Shown here: positions 14,327-22,521 of the stretch, one piece after another
How the letters are laid out: each line of letters opens with the position of its first letter
Position numbering within the stretch: position 1 is the first letter of the stretch
Origin: Oscillospiraceae bacterium
GTDB lineage: Bacteria; Bacillota; Clostridia; Oscillospirales; CAG-272
Assembly: GCA_015064345.1 (NCBI GenBank)
Contig: SVSK01000016.1
Span: 1-42,072 of the forward strand
Direction: 5' to 3'
Length of the DNA: 42,072 bases
The notes under the pieces: generated by a model
The model's database searches: none
Seen by the model: only the letters and a program-made list of their open reading frames with translations
Told to the model about the DNA's origin: nothing
Translations under genes and position numbers: made by a program

Positions 14327-15758
14327 TATCAAAGACAAAAGCTGTCCTTACGAGGCAGTCATTGGTCTCGAAGTTCATGTTGAGCTGAAAACAGAGTCAA
14401 AGATATTCTGCTCATGCTCCACCCGCTTCGGAGACGAGCCTAACGCCAACGTGTGCCCAACCTGCCTCGGTATGCCGGGAACTTTGCCTGTGTTGAACCG
14501 CCGTGCTGTGGATCTTGCACTTATGTGCGGTCTCGCATTCGGATGCATGATAAACCGCGAATCCCACTTTGACAGAAAGAACTACTACTATCCCGATCTT
14601 CCCAAGGGATACCAGATAACTCAGTACGAGGTGCCGATCTGCGAGGGCGGATTTGTGCCGATCACGGTGGACGGGGAAGAGCGTCTGATTGAGCTAACAC
14701 GCATCCATATTGAGGAGGACGCAGGTAAGCTTATACATCGCGGAGACAAAACCCTCGTTAACTACAATCGCGCGGGTGTGCCTCTTTGTGAGATCGTCAG
14801 CGAGCCCGATATGCACACGCCCGATGAAGCCAAGGCGTATCTCGAGTCACTGCGACGCATTCTCTCATATATCGGAGTGTCCGACTGTAAAATGAACGAG
14901 GGCTCACTTCGCTGTGATGTCAACGTGTCTGTAAAGCGCAGAGATTCCGACGTGCTTGGGGTAAAGTGCGAGATAAAGAACCTTAATTCAATAAATTATG
15001 TAGGAAAAGCGCTGGAGGACGAGATCGACCGTCAGATCAGCGTGCTTGAGAGTGGCGGAGAAATTCGCTCGGAAACCCGCAGATTCAATGAGTCCGGCGG
15101 CAAAACGGAGCATATGCGCTACAAAGAGACTGCGCTTGACTACAGATACTTCGCTGAGCCCAATATCCCGCCGATATATTTGACAAATGCCTATATTGAC
15201 AGTATAAAAAGGCGGATGCCTAAATTACCTGATGCCACGGCGGAGGATATCTGTGAAAAATACGGTGTAAAGTGGGATGACGCAGTCCTTTTGACGTCGT
15301 CAAGATCCATCACAGAGTATTTCATCGCGTGTGCAGAGGCGACGGAGTTTAAGACCCAGTGCGTAAACCTGTTCATCAGTGAGATTTTGCCTGTGCTTGG
15401 CGAAGATGCAAAAGGGCAGTACATCACACCCGAAAACATGGCAGAGGTGTGTGGAGTGTTTGGCAGGGGAGAAGTGGTTAGCGGCGCTGCGAAGAAGCTG
15501 ATACACATGTCTGCCGAAAGCGGGGACTCTCCTGCTCTGATTGCAAGGCGTGAGAACATGCTTAAGATCACCGATGCCGCTGAGCTTATGCCGTATATTC
15601 ACTCGTCTGTAGTTGCCTGCGAGAAGGCTGTAGCGGACTACAAAAAAGGCAAGCTGACCGCAATCAAGCAGATCGTAGGTGCTGTTATGAAGTCAACAGG
15701 CGGACGTGCAGACCCGGTTTTAGCTGAAAAAATGATAGAGGATGAGCTGAAAAAGTAA
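14316..15758 (+). CDS. gatB: Asp-tRNA(Asn)/Glu-tRNA(Gln) amidotransferase subunit B
   Basis: Kinase/transamidase subunit that phosphorylates the mischarged aminoacyl-tRNA and adds ammonia passed from GatA. The 480-residue protein begins YEAVIGLEVHVELKT and has the cysteine pairs FCSCSTRFG and NVCPTCLGMPG, then NYYYPDLPKGYQITQ, EDAGKLIH and the YqeY-like C-terminal tail domain. The GTG at 14316 has GGAGG 9 bases upstream and is preferred over an in-frame ATG at 14265 lying deep within gatA. Overlap with gatA suggests coupled translation. A strong terminator closes the nfo-gatCAB operon. Confidence 0.96.
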   Translation: MKYNIKDKSCPYEAVIGLEVHVELKTESKIFCSCSTRFGDEPNANVCPTCLGMPGTLPVLNRRAVDLALMCGLAFGCMINRESHFDRKNYYYPDLPKGYQITQYEVPICEGGFVPITVDGEERLIELTRIHIEEDAGKLIHRGDKTLVNYNRAGVPLCEIVSEPDMHTPDEAKAYLESLRRILSYIGVSDCKMNEGSLRCDVNVSVKRRDSDVLGVKCEIKNLNSINYVGKALEDEIDRQISVLESGGEIRSETRRFNESGGKTEHMRYKETALDYRYFAEPNIPPIYLTNAYIDSIKRRMPKLPDATAEDICEKYGVKWDDAVLLTSSRSITEYFIACAEATEFKTQCVNLFISEILPVLGEDAKGQYITPENMAEVCGVFGRGEVVSGAAKKLIHMSAESGDSPALIARRENMLKITDAAELMPYIHSSVVACEKAVADYKKGKLTAIKQIVGAVMKSTGGRADPVLAEKMIEDELKK

Positions 15759-15799
15759 TCTTCTTTACGGTGGATATCACGAAATAATACAATAATAAT

Positions 15800-15844
15800 A
15801 AGCCCCACCAAGGTTGAAAACCGATCTTGGAGGGGCTTTTTTTG
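15800..15844 (+). terminator. intrinsic terminator of the nfo-gatCAB operon
   Basis: AAGCCCC...GGGGCTT outer stem with an inner CCAAG/CTTGG helix, followed by T8. Confidence 0.9.
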
Positions 15845-15940
15845 TGCTTATTTTAGGGTGAGATTTGTAAAAATTAAGCGACAAAAATATTAAAAAACGT
15901 TAAAAAACGGCTATTTTTTACTCAAAAATACAGCATCCGA

Positions 15941-15981
15941 GGGGGGCAAAAATGGGAAATGCAGGGTAATTTCGGGAGGGG
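15941..15981 (+). promoter_or_regulatory. 10-bp phased GGG array (distal candidate MraZ site or G-quadruplex)
   Basis: GGG tracts start at 15944, 15954, 15964 and 15974, exactly 10 bp apart with 7-base loops, plus GGGG at 15978-15981. The spacing equals the TGGGN-N5 direct repeats bound by E. coli MraZ and also meets the canonical G-quadruplex rule (G3+, loops 1-7). Confidence 0.5.
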
Positions 15982-16126
15982 CTGAAAAGACGAAAAAATT
16001 GCCAAAAACAGGAAATTTTAGGCGCGTTGTCGAGCAGTGTTGTCGACTTGTGTTATATAATGAACGAAATCATGCGGAAATGATGAATAAAAGTCAAAAA
16101 ATATTAATAAATTTTTCTTGAACCTA

Positions 16127-16155
16127 TTGATTTTTCTTTTAATGTGTATTATAAT
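16127..16155 (+). promoter_or_regulatory. main promoter of the dcw cluster
   Basis: TTGATT (16127-16132), 17-bp spacer, TATAAT (16150-16155). The first MraZ-like repeat begins 10 bases downstream of the -10. Confidence 0.75.
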
Positions 16156-16164
16156 TAAAGTACA

Positions 16165-16210
16165 TGGAGCGAAATGGTGTAAAAATCCATGAATTTGGAG
16201 CAAAAGGGAG
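16165..16210 (+). promoter_or_regulatory. mraZ: proximal MraZ-type direct repeats
   Basis: TGGAG at 16165, TGGTG at 16175, TGGAG at 16196 and GGGAG at 16206: two pairs with a 10-bp period, the last one being the mraZ Shine-Dalgarno. Each is followed by an A-rich 5-mer. The position just after the promoter fits MraZ autorepression as known from E. coli and mollicutes. Confidence 0.65.
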
Positions 16211-16222
16211 GAAAAATCGAAT

Positions 16223-16642
16223 ATGTTAACCGGAAAGTATAATCATTCGCTTGATTCGAAGAACAGACTGATAATTCCTTCCAAGCTCAAGGAACAGCTG
16301 GGCAACAAGATAACGATCATGCGCAGCAGCGACAAGTGTCTCACGATGTATTCCGCTGAGGAATGGGAATCCTACGCAAAGAAGATCAGCGAGCTCCCCA
16401 AAACACAGGTTCGCGAGATAACCCGTTATCTGTATTCCAACTCCATCGAAGTTCAGCCCGACTCCCAGGGAAGAGTAATGCTTCAGCCTGAGATGCTCGC
16501 TTTTGCGGGAATCACAAAGAACATCATTACGGTCGGTTGCGGTAAGTACGCTGAGATCTGGTCCGAGGAAGTATGGAACGAGCAGCAGCTTGACAAAGAA
16601 CCTGACAACTTTACAGAAATGCTTCTCGAGCTCGGTCTGTAA
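16223..16642 (+). CDS. mraZ: MraZ transcriptional regulator
   Basis: DNA-binding protein with two AbrB-like swapped-hairpin repeats that assembles into rings and represses the dcw operon in studied bacteria. The 139-residue product is near the usual 143-150. Repeat 1 has GKYNHSLDSKNRLIIPSKLKE, a family hallmark (DxKnRlxiPskfr type). Repeat 2 has SIEVQPDSQGRVMLQPEML (DxqGRi type). The start has GGGAGG upstream, which overlaps the candidate operator, so bound MraZ may also affect this region. It is the first gene of the cluster, 15 bases before rsmH. The assignment is secure. Confidence 0.96.
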   Translation: MLTGKYNHSLDSKNRLIIPSKLKEQLGNKITIMRSSDKCLTMYSAEEWESYAKKISELPKTQVREITRYLYSNSIEVQPDSQGRVMLQPEMLAFAGITKNIITVGCGKYAEIWSEEVWNEQQLDKEPDNFTEMLLELGL

Positions 16643-16657
16643 AAGAGGGAGAAGCAG

Positions 16658-17596
16658 ATGGAATTTTCTCATGTGTCAGTTATGGCGAAGGAGTGTATGG
16701 ACGCCCTTGATCCTGCCCGCGGCGGTATTTATGTTGACTGTACTGCTGGCGGCGGCGGACATTCTCTTGAGATTGCAAAGAGGCTTCCCGAGGGCTCGCG
16801 ACTCATATGCCTTGACCGCGACGACAACGCTATAGCGGCCTGCACCGCGAGAGTCAGTGACTACTCTGACAAGGTCACGATAGTTAAATCCAATTTCAGA
16901 AATATAGCCTCGGCACTTGATATGATCGGTGTCGATAAGATAGACGGAGTCATGTGGGACCTGGGCGTTTCCTCTCATCAGCTTGATGAAGGGGATCGCG
17001 GATTCTCCTACTCCAAGGAAGCACCGCTGGATATGCGAATGGATCAGACGGAGGGCAAAAGTGCCTACGACGTAGTCAACTTCTACTCGGAGGACGAGCT
17101 CAGACGCATCATCCGCGACTACGGCGAAGAAAAGTTTGCATTCCGCATAGCACAGTTCATTTGCAAGAAAAGAGAGACAGCTCCCATTCAAACCACAACA
17201 GAGCTTGCGGAGATCATCTCATCTGCCATTCCGGTGCAAAAGCGAATGAAGGAATCACAGCATCCTGCACGCCGTACCTTCCAGGCAATACGCATTGAGG
17301 TAAACGGTGAGCTTGATGCAATTACTCCTTCAATCGAGGCGGCAGTGGAAAGACTGAATCCCGGTGGACGACTGGCGGTCATCACATTCCACTCCCTTGA
17401 AGACAGAATAACGAAAGAAACGTTCAAGACCCTTTCCACAGGATGCACCTGTCCGCCGGAATTTCCGGTTTGCGTGTGCGGTGGAAAGCCAAAAATAAAT
17501 CTACTCTCCCGCAAGCCTATATTACCCGGTGAGGAAGAGCTTGAAATCAATCCGAGATCCCGAAGCGCAAAGCTGAGAATAGCGGAAAAAGTTTAA
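16658..17596 (+). CDS. rsmH: 16S rRNA (cytosine-1402-N4) methyltransferase
   Basis: SAM-dependent enzyme that adds the N4-methyl group to C1402 in the ribosomal P site (formerly MraW). The 312-residue protein starts with HVSVMAKECMDAL, has the SAM loop DCTAGGGGHS, the motif IDGVMWDLGVSSHQLD and the family block RRTFQAIRIEVN, followed by RLAVITFHSLEDR. A conserved cysteine cluster (CTCPPEFPVCVCG) lies near the end. Shine-Dalgarno AGGGAG precedes the ATG. It is the second gene of nearly all dcw clusters. The assignment is secure. Confidence 0.97.
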   Translation: MEFSHVSVMAKECMDALDPARGGIYVDCTAGGGGHSLEIAKRLPEGSRLICLDRDDNAIAACTARVSDYSDKVTIVKSNFRNIASALDMIGVDKIDGVMWDLGVSSHQLDEGDRGFSYSKEAPLDMRMDQTEGKSAYDVVNFYSEDELRRIIRDYGEEKFAFRIAQFICKKRETAPIQTTTELAEIISSAIPVQKRMKESQHPARRTFQAIRIEVNGELDAITPSIEAAVERLNPGGRLAVITFHSLEDRITKETFKTLSTGCTCPPEFPVCVCGGKPKINLLSRKPILPGEEELEINPRSRSAKLRIAEKV

Positions 17597-17617
17597 CGAA
17601 AACAGAAGGAGGAAGTC

Positions 17618-18364
17618 ATGACTTACCAGTACACACTTGCTGACAAAATGAGAAATCAGTTCCATGGACGCGGTGCAGCTCTCAGCGGCATGCAGGCTTC
17701 CTCAACATCAGAGCTTGTGAGACGTGCAGGCATGGGACGTGATCCCAGAGTCAACTGTGCACAGCAGGCTTTCCGTGAACAGCAGGCCGGAAGAATCGGA
17801 GGCAGAAACGAATATGTGAGAGATGAGGCTATGTACACAGCTGTATATTCCACAGTTCCCGCCATGAACCGAACACAGAAGAATACTCGCACACAGAACC
17901 CCAAATCCAGAGGACCTGTTCGTGAGACACAGCAGAGAAGAAGAGCGCCGAAAGGCATGACTCCTATCACTCCCAGTCTTGAGATTTCCGTAAAGAAGAA
18001 ATTTCTCTCTCCCGTGTTTGTTGCAATGCTTCTGGTGAGTACGTTCATGATAATGTTTCTCGTTATGAGCATTTCGGATATCTATGAAACAACAAACGAG
18101 ATAGCGGATCTTGAAAATGAGATAGCGCTACTCCGCTCGGACGCTGAGGATCTTTCCCTTCAGCTTGAAGAGAAAAACGATATCAGACTTATTGAAGAAA
18201 TTGCGACCACACAGCTTGGCATGACAAAGGAAGACTCTCTCCAGAGAAGATACGTTTCTCTGTCGGACGGCGAGCATATTGATATTCTCGAGGTCGAAGA
18301 GGAAGAAGAAAACGGCGTACTTCTTTCCTCTCTCTTCTCCTCAATCGGAAATCTCTTGAAATAA
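17618..18364 (+). CDS. ftsL: FtsL-like cell division protein with long N-terminal tail
   Basis: Called from position between rsmH and the PBP, and from topology. There is one membrane helix (about 131-152), a coiled coil rich in Leu and Glu (about 155-188, ETTNEIADLENEIALLRS) and the segment IATTQLGMTKEDSLQRRYVSL typical of FtsL/DivIC. FtsL binds DivIC and DivIB and recruits septal synthases. At 248 residues it is about twice the usual 100-120. The extra part is a basic, Gln/Arg-rich cytosolic tail of 130 residues, plus an acidic C-terminal end (EVEEEEEN). Sequence identity to known FtsL is expected to be low. Confidence 0.8.
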   Translation: MTYQYTLADKMRNQFHGRGAALSGMQASSTSELVRRAGMGRDPRVNCAQQAFREQQAGRIGGRNEYVRDEAMYTAVYSTVPAMNRTQKNTRTQNPKSRGPVRETQQRRRAPKGMTPITPSLEISVKKKFLSPVFVAMLLVSTFMIMFLVMSISDIYETTNEIADLENEIALLRSDAEDLSLQLEEKNDIRLIEEIATTQLGMTKEDSLQRRYVSLSDGEHIDILEVEEEEENGVLLSSLFSSIGNLLK

Positions 18365-18572
18365 AACCCAATACGGTGGACTTCATATGGCTTTCTGATG
18401 AGAGCGGGCGTTGTTTGAAAATATATACTATGTTCAAGCATGGCCTGTACAAATCAAAAACAACAACGGGCTGAGACCATACGGTTGGACAGCCCGTTAC
18501 TTTTCCGGGAATATTGTACAGATGGGTAAAATATACTGAAAACAGGTCAAACAAAGATACTGAGGATGAATT
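18365..18572 (+). other. 208-bp gap with hairpin inside the dcw cluster
   Basis: The only sizeable gap between mraZ and divIB. A 9-bp perfect stem AACGGGCTG/CAGCCCGTT (18465-18473 with 18490-18498) is followed by ACTTTT, a weak terminator or attenuator. No convincing reading frame or promoter is seen. Confidence 0.5.
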
Positions 18573-20921
18573 ATGGGTCGTATTAAAAACAGAACAGACA
18601 GAAAAACAGCCGCGCGGCTTGTTGTCATCTTCCTTTTGTTCGTTGCAGTAGCGGCGGTAGTGGTAGGACGACTTGCCGAATATCAGCTGAAGGACCATGG
18701 ATATTACGACTCTAAAGTACTCAATCAGCTTACCATACAAACGGAAATAACGCCGGAACGCGGCACGATATATGACAGAAACGGCAATATTCTTGCCACA
18801 AATAAGACAGTTTACAACGTTATCCTCTCCCCCAAGGACATTCACCAGAGGATGGAGGAGAACGAAAAGAAAAATTCTGATAAAGACAAAGAAAACGATG
18901 TGAAATACGAATATACAGATTCTCTGTACGGTATCAAATTCATCGGATACGATCTTGACAGAATGATAGCCGAGGTCCTGTCTGCTTACCTGAACGTGGA
19001 AAAGCAGCCAATACTTGACAAGATAGCCAAGGAAGAGCGATTGTACGAGGTTGTGAAGAACAATATCGACACCGAGCTGGCTGACAGAATAAATCAGTTC
19101 ATCGCACAGTTTGATCTGAAAAAGCAGATCTACTTCGTTGCTTCCTCAAAGAGATATTACCCATATGGGGATCTCGCTTGCCATGTGATCGGATTTACAA
19201 ATTCGGACGGTGTTGGCATTTACGGCCTTGAAGCGTATTACAACAACGTGCTCGAGGGAACAGCGGGAAGATACATACTCGCGCAGGATGCCAACTACAA
19301 CGATATGCCCTTTGAGTACGAACGACTCATTGAAGCGCAGAACGGCTACAATATCACTACAACACTTGATATAACAATACAGTACGAGCTCGAAAATCAG
19401 CTTGAGAAGACATATATCGAATCCGGCGCGGCAAACCGTGTTGCAGGCATCGTAATGGACGTTGACACGGGAGACGTGCTTGCGATGGCGGTATATCCTT
19501 CATTTGACTTAAACGATCCCTATACACTTGATCCGTATTCGCAGGCAGAGCTTGACAGCATGGGGCTTGACAAAAGCTCAGAGGAGTATAACGAAGCATA
19601 TTATACGCTCCTTTACACCATGTGGAACAACAAAAATCTGACTGAAACATATGAGCCCGGCTCCACGTTCAAGCTGGTGACTACTGCGATGGCATTCGAA
19701 GAGGGTGTTATAACGGAAGAAAGTACGTTCACCTGTACAGGCGGACTTGTGGTTGAGGGTTGGCCGAATCCTATCGGATGTGCAAAAGAGCCCCCGGGAC
19801 ATGGTACTGTTACGTTCAGATACGGTCTGCAGCAGTCATGTAACCCTACACTTATGCAGGTTGCCGCATTGATCGGCAAGGATAGGTTCTACGAATACTT
19901 CCTTGCATTCGGATACGGCGGAAAAACCGGTATTGACTTGCCCGGCGAGGTTGGAGGTATCTACACTTCGAAAAAGGACTTTACGAATCTGTCTCTTGCG
20001 GTTTATTCCTTCGGTCAAACATTCAAAACCACTCCGATACAGCAGATCAGAGCGGCGTCAGTTATTGCAAACGGCGGATATCTTGTTACACCTCATCTTT
20101 TGCTGAACGTAGTGGATGACGACGGAAACATTATTCAGAAATACGAATCTGAGCAGGTCAGACAGGTAGTCAGCGAAGCCACCTGCGAGCTTATAACAGA
20201 TATTCTTGAAGAAGGTGTAGCAACCGACGGTGCGGCAAAGAACGCATACGTTAAGGGCTATAGAGTCGCAGCAAAGACAGGTACGTCCGAAAAACGCGAC
20301 GAATATGACGAAAACGGCGAGACACCTTATCGCGTTGGCTCCACTGTAGCTTATGCGCCTGCTGACGATCCCCAGCTTTCCGCATTGATAATGGTTGACA
20401 AACCTCTCGGCGGTGTTGTATACGGCGGATCGGTGGCGGCACCGTATATTTCAAATCTTCTTTCTACCGTTCTCCCGTATATCGGGGTAGAACCTCAGTA
20501 CACAACAGAGGAGCTTGCCGCACTTGACGTGGTGGTTTCAAATTACGTTGGTGCAACGGTGGAAAATTCCATAGCGGATCTCAGCTGGAGAAAGTTCAAG
20601 TATGAGATAATCGGTGACGGAGACGTTGTAACCGCACAGGTTCCCGAGGTTGGCGCGAAGATCTCAAGCGATACAGGTCTATTGATCCTGTACACGGGCA
20701 ACGCTGTTCCCTCTGATGAGGTTGAGGTTCCCGATCTCCTTGGAATGAGCGCATACAACGCAAACAATGCCGCGGTATCTGCGGGAATGAACGTAACATT
20801 TATAGGATCGACAAACGGTACGACTGCTACGGTCGTAGGTCAGTATCCTGCTGCAGGTACACGTGTTCCCAGAGGTACGGTTATAGAAATTGAACTGAGA
20901 CATACCGATATTATAGATTGA
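18573..20921 (+). CDS. ftsI: class B penicillin-binding protein with two PASTA domains (FtsI/SpoVD type)
   Basis: Septal peptidoglycan transpeptidase that crosslinks glycan made by its SEDS partner FtsW. The 782-residue protein has a membrane anchor at about 13-33 and a dimerisation domain with ERGTIYDRNGNILA. The transpeptidase motifs are STFK (S364 acylated), SCN (S422) and KTG (568-570). PASTA domains lie at about 652-709 and 716-776. Two PASTA domains fit PBP2b-like division enzymes; SpoVD-type sporulation PBPs usually have one. Residues 92-113 carry a Lys/Glu/Asp-rich insertion. The ATG at 18573 follows ACTGAGGATG. Whether it acts in division, sporulation or both cannot be read here. Confidence 0.93.
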   Translation: MGRIKNRTDRKTAARLVVIFLLFVAVAAVVVGRLAEYQLKDHGYYDSKVLNQLTIQTEITPERGTIYDRNGNILATNKTVYNVILSPKDIHQRMEENEKKNSDKDKENDVKYEYTDSLYGIKFIGYDLDRMIAEVLSAYLNVEKQPILDKIAKEERLYEVVKNNIDTELADRINQFIAQFDLKKQIYFVASSKRYYPYGDLACHVIGFTNSDGVGIYGLEAYYNNVLEGTAGRYILAQDANYNDMPFEYERLIEAQNGYNITTTLDITIQYELENQLEKTYIESGAANRVAGIVMDVDTGDVLAMAVYPSFDLNDPYTLDPYSQAELDSMGLDKSSEEYNEAYYTLLYTMWNNKNLTETYEPGSTFKLVTTAMAFEEGVITEESTFTCTGGLVVEGWPNPIGCAKEPPGHGTVTFRYGLQQSCNPTLMQVAALIGKDRFYEYFLAFGYGGKTGIDLPGEVGGIYTSKKDFTNLSLAVYSFGQTFKTTPIQQIRAASVIANGGYLVTPHLLLNVVDDDGNIIQKYESEQVRQVVSEATCELITDILEEGVATDGAAKNAYVKGYRVAAKTGTSEKRDEYDENGETPYRVGSTVAYAPADDPQLSALIMVDKPLGGVVYGGSVAAPYISNLLSTVLPYIGVEPQYTTEELAALDVVVSNYVGATVENSIADLSWRKFKYEIIGDGDVVTAQVPEVGAKISSDTGLLILYTGNAVPSDEVEVPDLLGMSAYNANNAAVSAGMNVTFIGSTNGTTATVVGQYPAAGTRVPRGTVIEIELRHTDIID

Positions 20922-20979
20922 TAAAACACAGGCTCCGAAAACAGGAAGTTAAACAAAATCTGTTTTTGGAGGAACGCTT

Positions 20980-22485
20980 ATGAAAGCAAGCGAGCTGTTT
21001 TACGGTACGGATATCAAGTATCCAAACGGTGACTTAACTATAACAGGCATAGCGTCCGACTCTCGACGGGTGAAAGAGGGATGCCTGTTCATCTGTCAGA
21101 AGGGAACACGCCACGACGGACATTATCACTCGAGAGAGGCGATAGCAAACGGCGCGTCTGCTGTTCTTGCCCAGTCCCCTATAGACGGAATACCGAGAGA
21201 GAAACTTCTCTTGACCGCTGACACTCGGCTGGCGGAGGCTCTGGTGTGGAACAACTACACGGGGAGAGCGGCAGAGGGGATGACAACTGTTGCAATCACC
21301 GGAACTGCGGGGAAAACTTCAGTTGCATACATTCTGCGGCACATCCTATCTTCCGCAGGACGCCGAGTGGGGCTTATTTCCACAGTGCAGACTTTGGCAG
21401 GGGATATGGAACTTAAGCTTGGAGACAACGGCGGCTCGTCCGTCAGCGATCTCCACGGTGCCATGACGACCCCCGATCCCGAATACTTCTACTCGGCAAT
21501 AGCAGAAATGAAGCGGCGTGGCTGTGACACTCTTATATATGAGGCGTCCTCACAAGCGCTGATGCTGAAGAAAACTGCGGCGCTGAAAAACGATGTAGCC
21601 ATATTCACTAATCTCTCCCCTGAGCATCTTGACAGCCACGGGGATATGGACAGCTACTTCAGAACAAAGGCGTCCCTTATGGAGTCATCCTCTGCGGCAG
21701 TAGTAAATATTGACGACCCCTGGATGGCGAAGCTACCGCTCCTTTATCCCACGGTGAAAACAGTTCGGTGCACGGCGAGATACAGCATGGTGGCGGATTC
21801 CGAGGCGTGCGCCCTCAGATACGTACCTCACGGAATAGAGGGCAGCGAATACGTGTATTTTTCCGAGAGAGCGGTATTTCGAGTCAAAACTCCGCTACTT
21901 GGACGGTATTCGGTGTACAACACGATGGAAGCGGCCGCTTGTGCTATTATGATTGGGGTTGACCCGATGACGGTCAAAGAGTCACTTTCCGACTTTCGTG
22001 GAGTATGCGGCAGGATGTACAAGGTCAAGCTGCCGTGCGACTTGAATATTGCCGTGTTTGTTGACTACGCCCACACAGCTGAGTCAATACAGAGCGTGGC
22101 GCAGACCGCAAAAGAACTTACAGACGGAAGATTAATTCTGTTGTTTGGATGTGGCGGCGACAGGGACAGGGACAAACGTCCCGAGATGACCCGCGCGGCA
22201 CAACAAACGGCGGACTATGTGATAATAACAAGCGATAATCCGAGAAGCGAAGATCCGAATGAGATAATAAACGATATGCTTCGGGGCCTTGACAGGGAAA
22301 AACCGCACAGAATAATCCCAAACAGACGTGAAGCAATAAGACACGCAGTAAGCATAGCTGAGGAGGGGGACGCGATACTCCTGCTTGGTAAAGGACATGA
22401 GAAATACGAGATACTCTTCGACGGAAAGCATCCGTTTGATGAGGAAGCAATAGTGATAGAGGCGGTTAAAGAACGCTTCATGTGA
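20980..22485 (+). CDS. murE: UDP-MurNAc-L-Ala-D-Glu: meso-DAP ligase
   Basis: ATP-dependent ligase that adds the third residue to the peptidoglycan stem peptide. The 501-residue protein has the Mur ligase P-loop GTAGKTS (108-114), the middle-domain MTTPDPEYFY and EASSQAL, and the DAP-specific DNPR motif (D419-R422) that contacts meso-diaminopimelate. Lysine-adding MurE enzymes have a different motif. This predicts DAP-type wall peptides. The start has TTTGGAGG upstream. It lies 58 bases after the PBP gene and 36 before murF, in the usual order. The assignment is secure. Confidence 0.95.
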   Translation: MKASELFYGTDIKYPNGDLTITGIASDSRRVKEGCLFICQKGTRHDGHYHSREAIANGASAVLAQSPIDGIPREKLLLTADTRLAEALVWNNYTGRAAEGMTTVAITGTAGKTSVAYILRHILSSAGRRVGLISTVQTLAGDMELKLGDNGGSSVSDLHGAMTTPDPEYFYSAIAEMKRRGCDTLIYEASSQALMLKKTAALKNDVAIFTNLSPEHLDSHGDMDSYFRTKASLMESSSAAVVNIDDPWMAKLPLLYPTVKTVRCTARYSMVADSEACALRYVPHGIEGSEYVYFSERAVFRVKTPLLGRYSVYNTMEAAACAIMIGVDPMTVKESLSDFRGVCGRMYKVKLPCDLNIAVFVDYAHTAESIQSVAQTAKELTDGRLILLFGCGGDRDRDKRPEMTRAAQQTADYVIITSDNPRSEDPNEIINDMLRGLDREKPHRIIPNRREAIRHAVSIAEEGDAILLLGKGHEKYEILFDGKHPFDEEAIVIEAVKERFM

Positions 22486-22521
22486 CAGGACACAGAGACG
22501 ACGAAAAAGGCGGATCCAAAA

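Larger units (their letters stand above)
15845..16222 (+). other. long intergenic region before mraZ
   Basis: No gene is seen. It is A-rich, with a repeat of TTAAAAAACG (about 15890-15910). Then come a G-run array (15941-15981), a GTCGA/TCGAC inverted repeat that also contains a direct repeat TTGTCGA (16027-16046), a TATAAT without partner at 16056-16061, the mraZ promoter and a second phased array. The density of structure fits control of the dcw operon. Confidence 0.6.

Noticed and set aside
16027-16061. Second mraZ promoter at TATAAT 16056-16061
   Set aside because: No -35 hexamer at 16-18 bp; TTGTCG lies 10 or 23 bp away.
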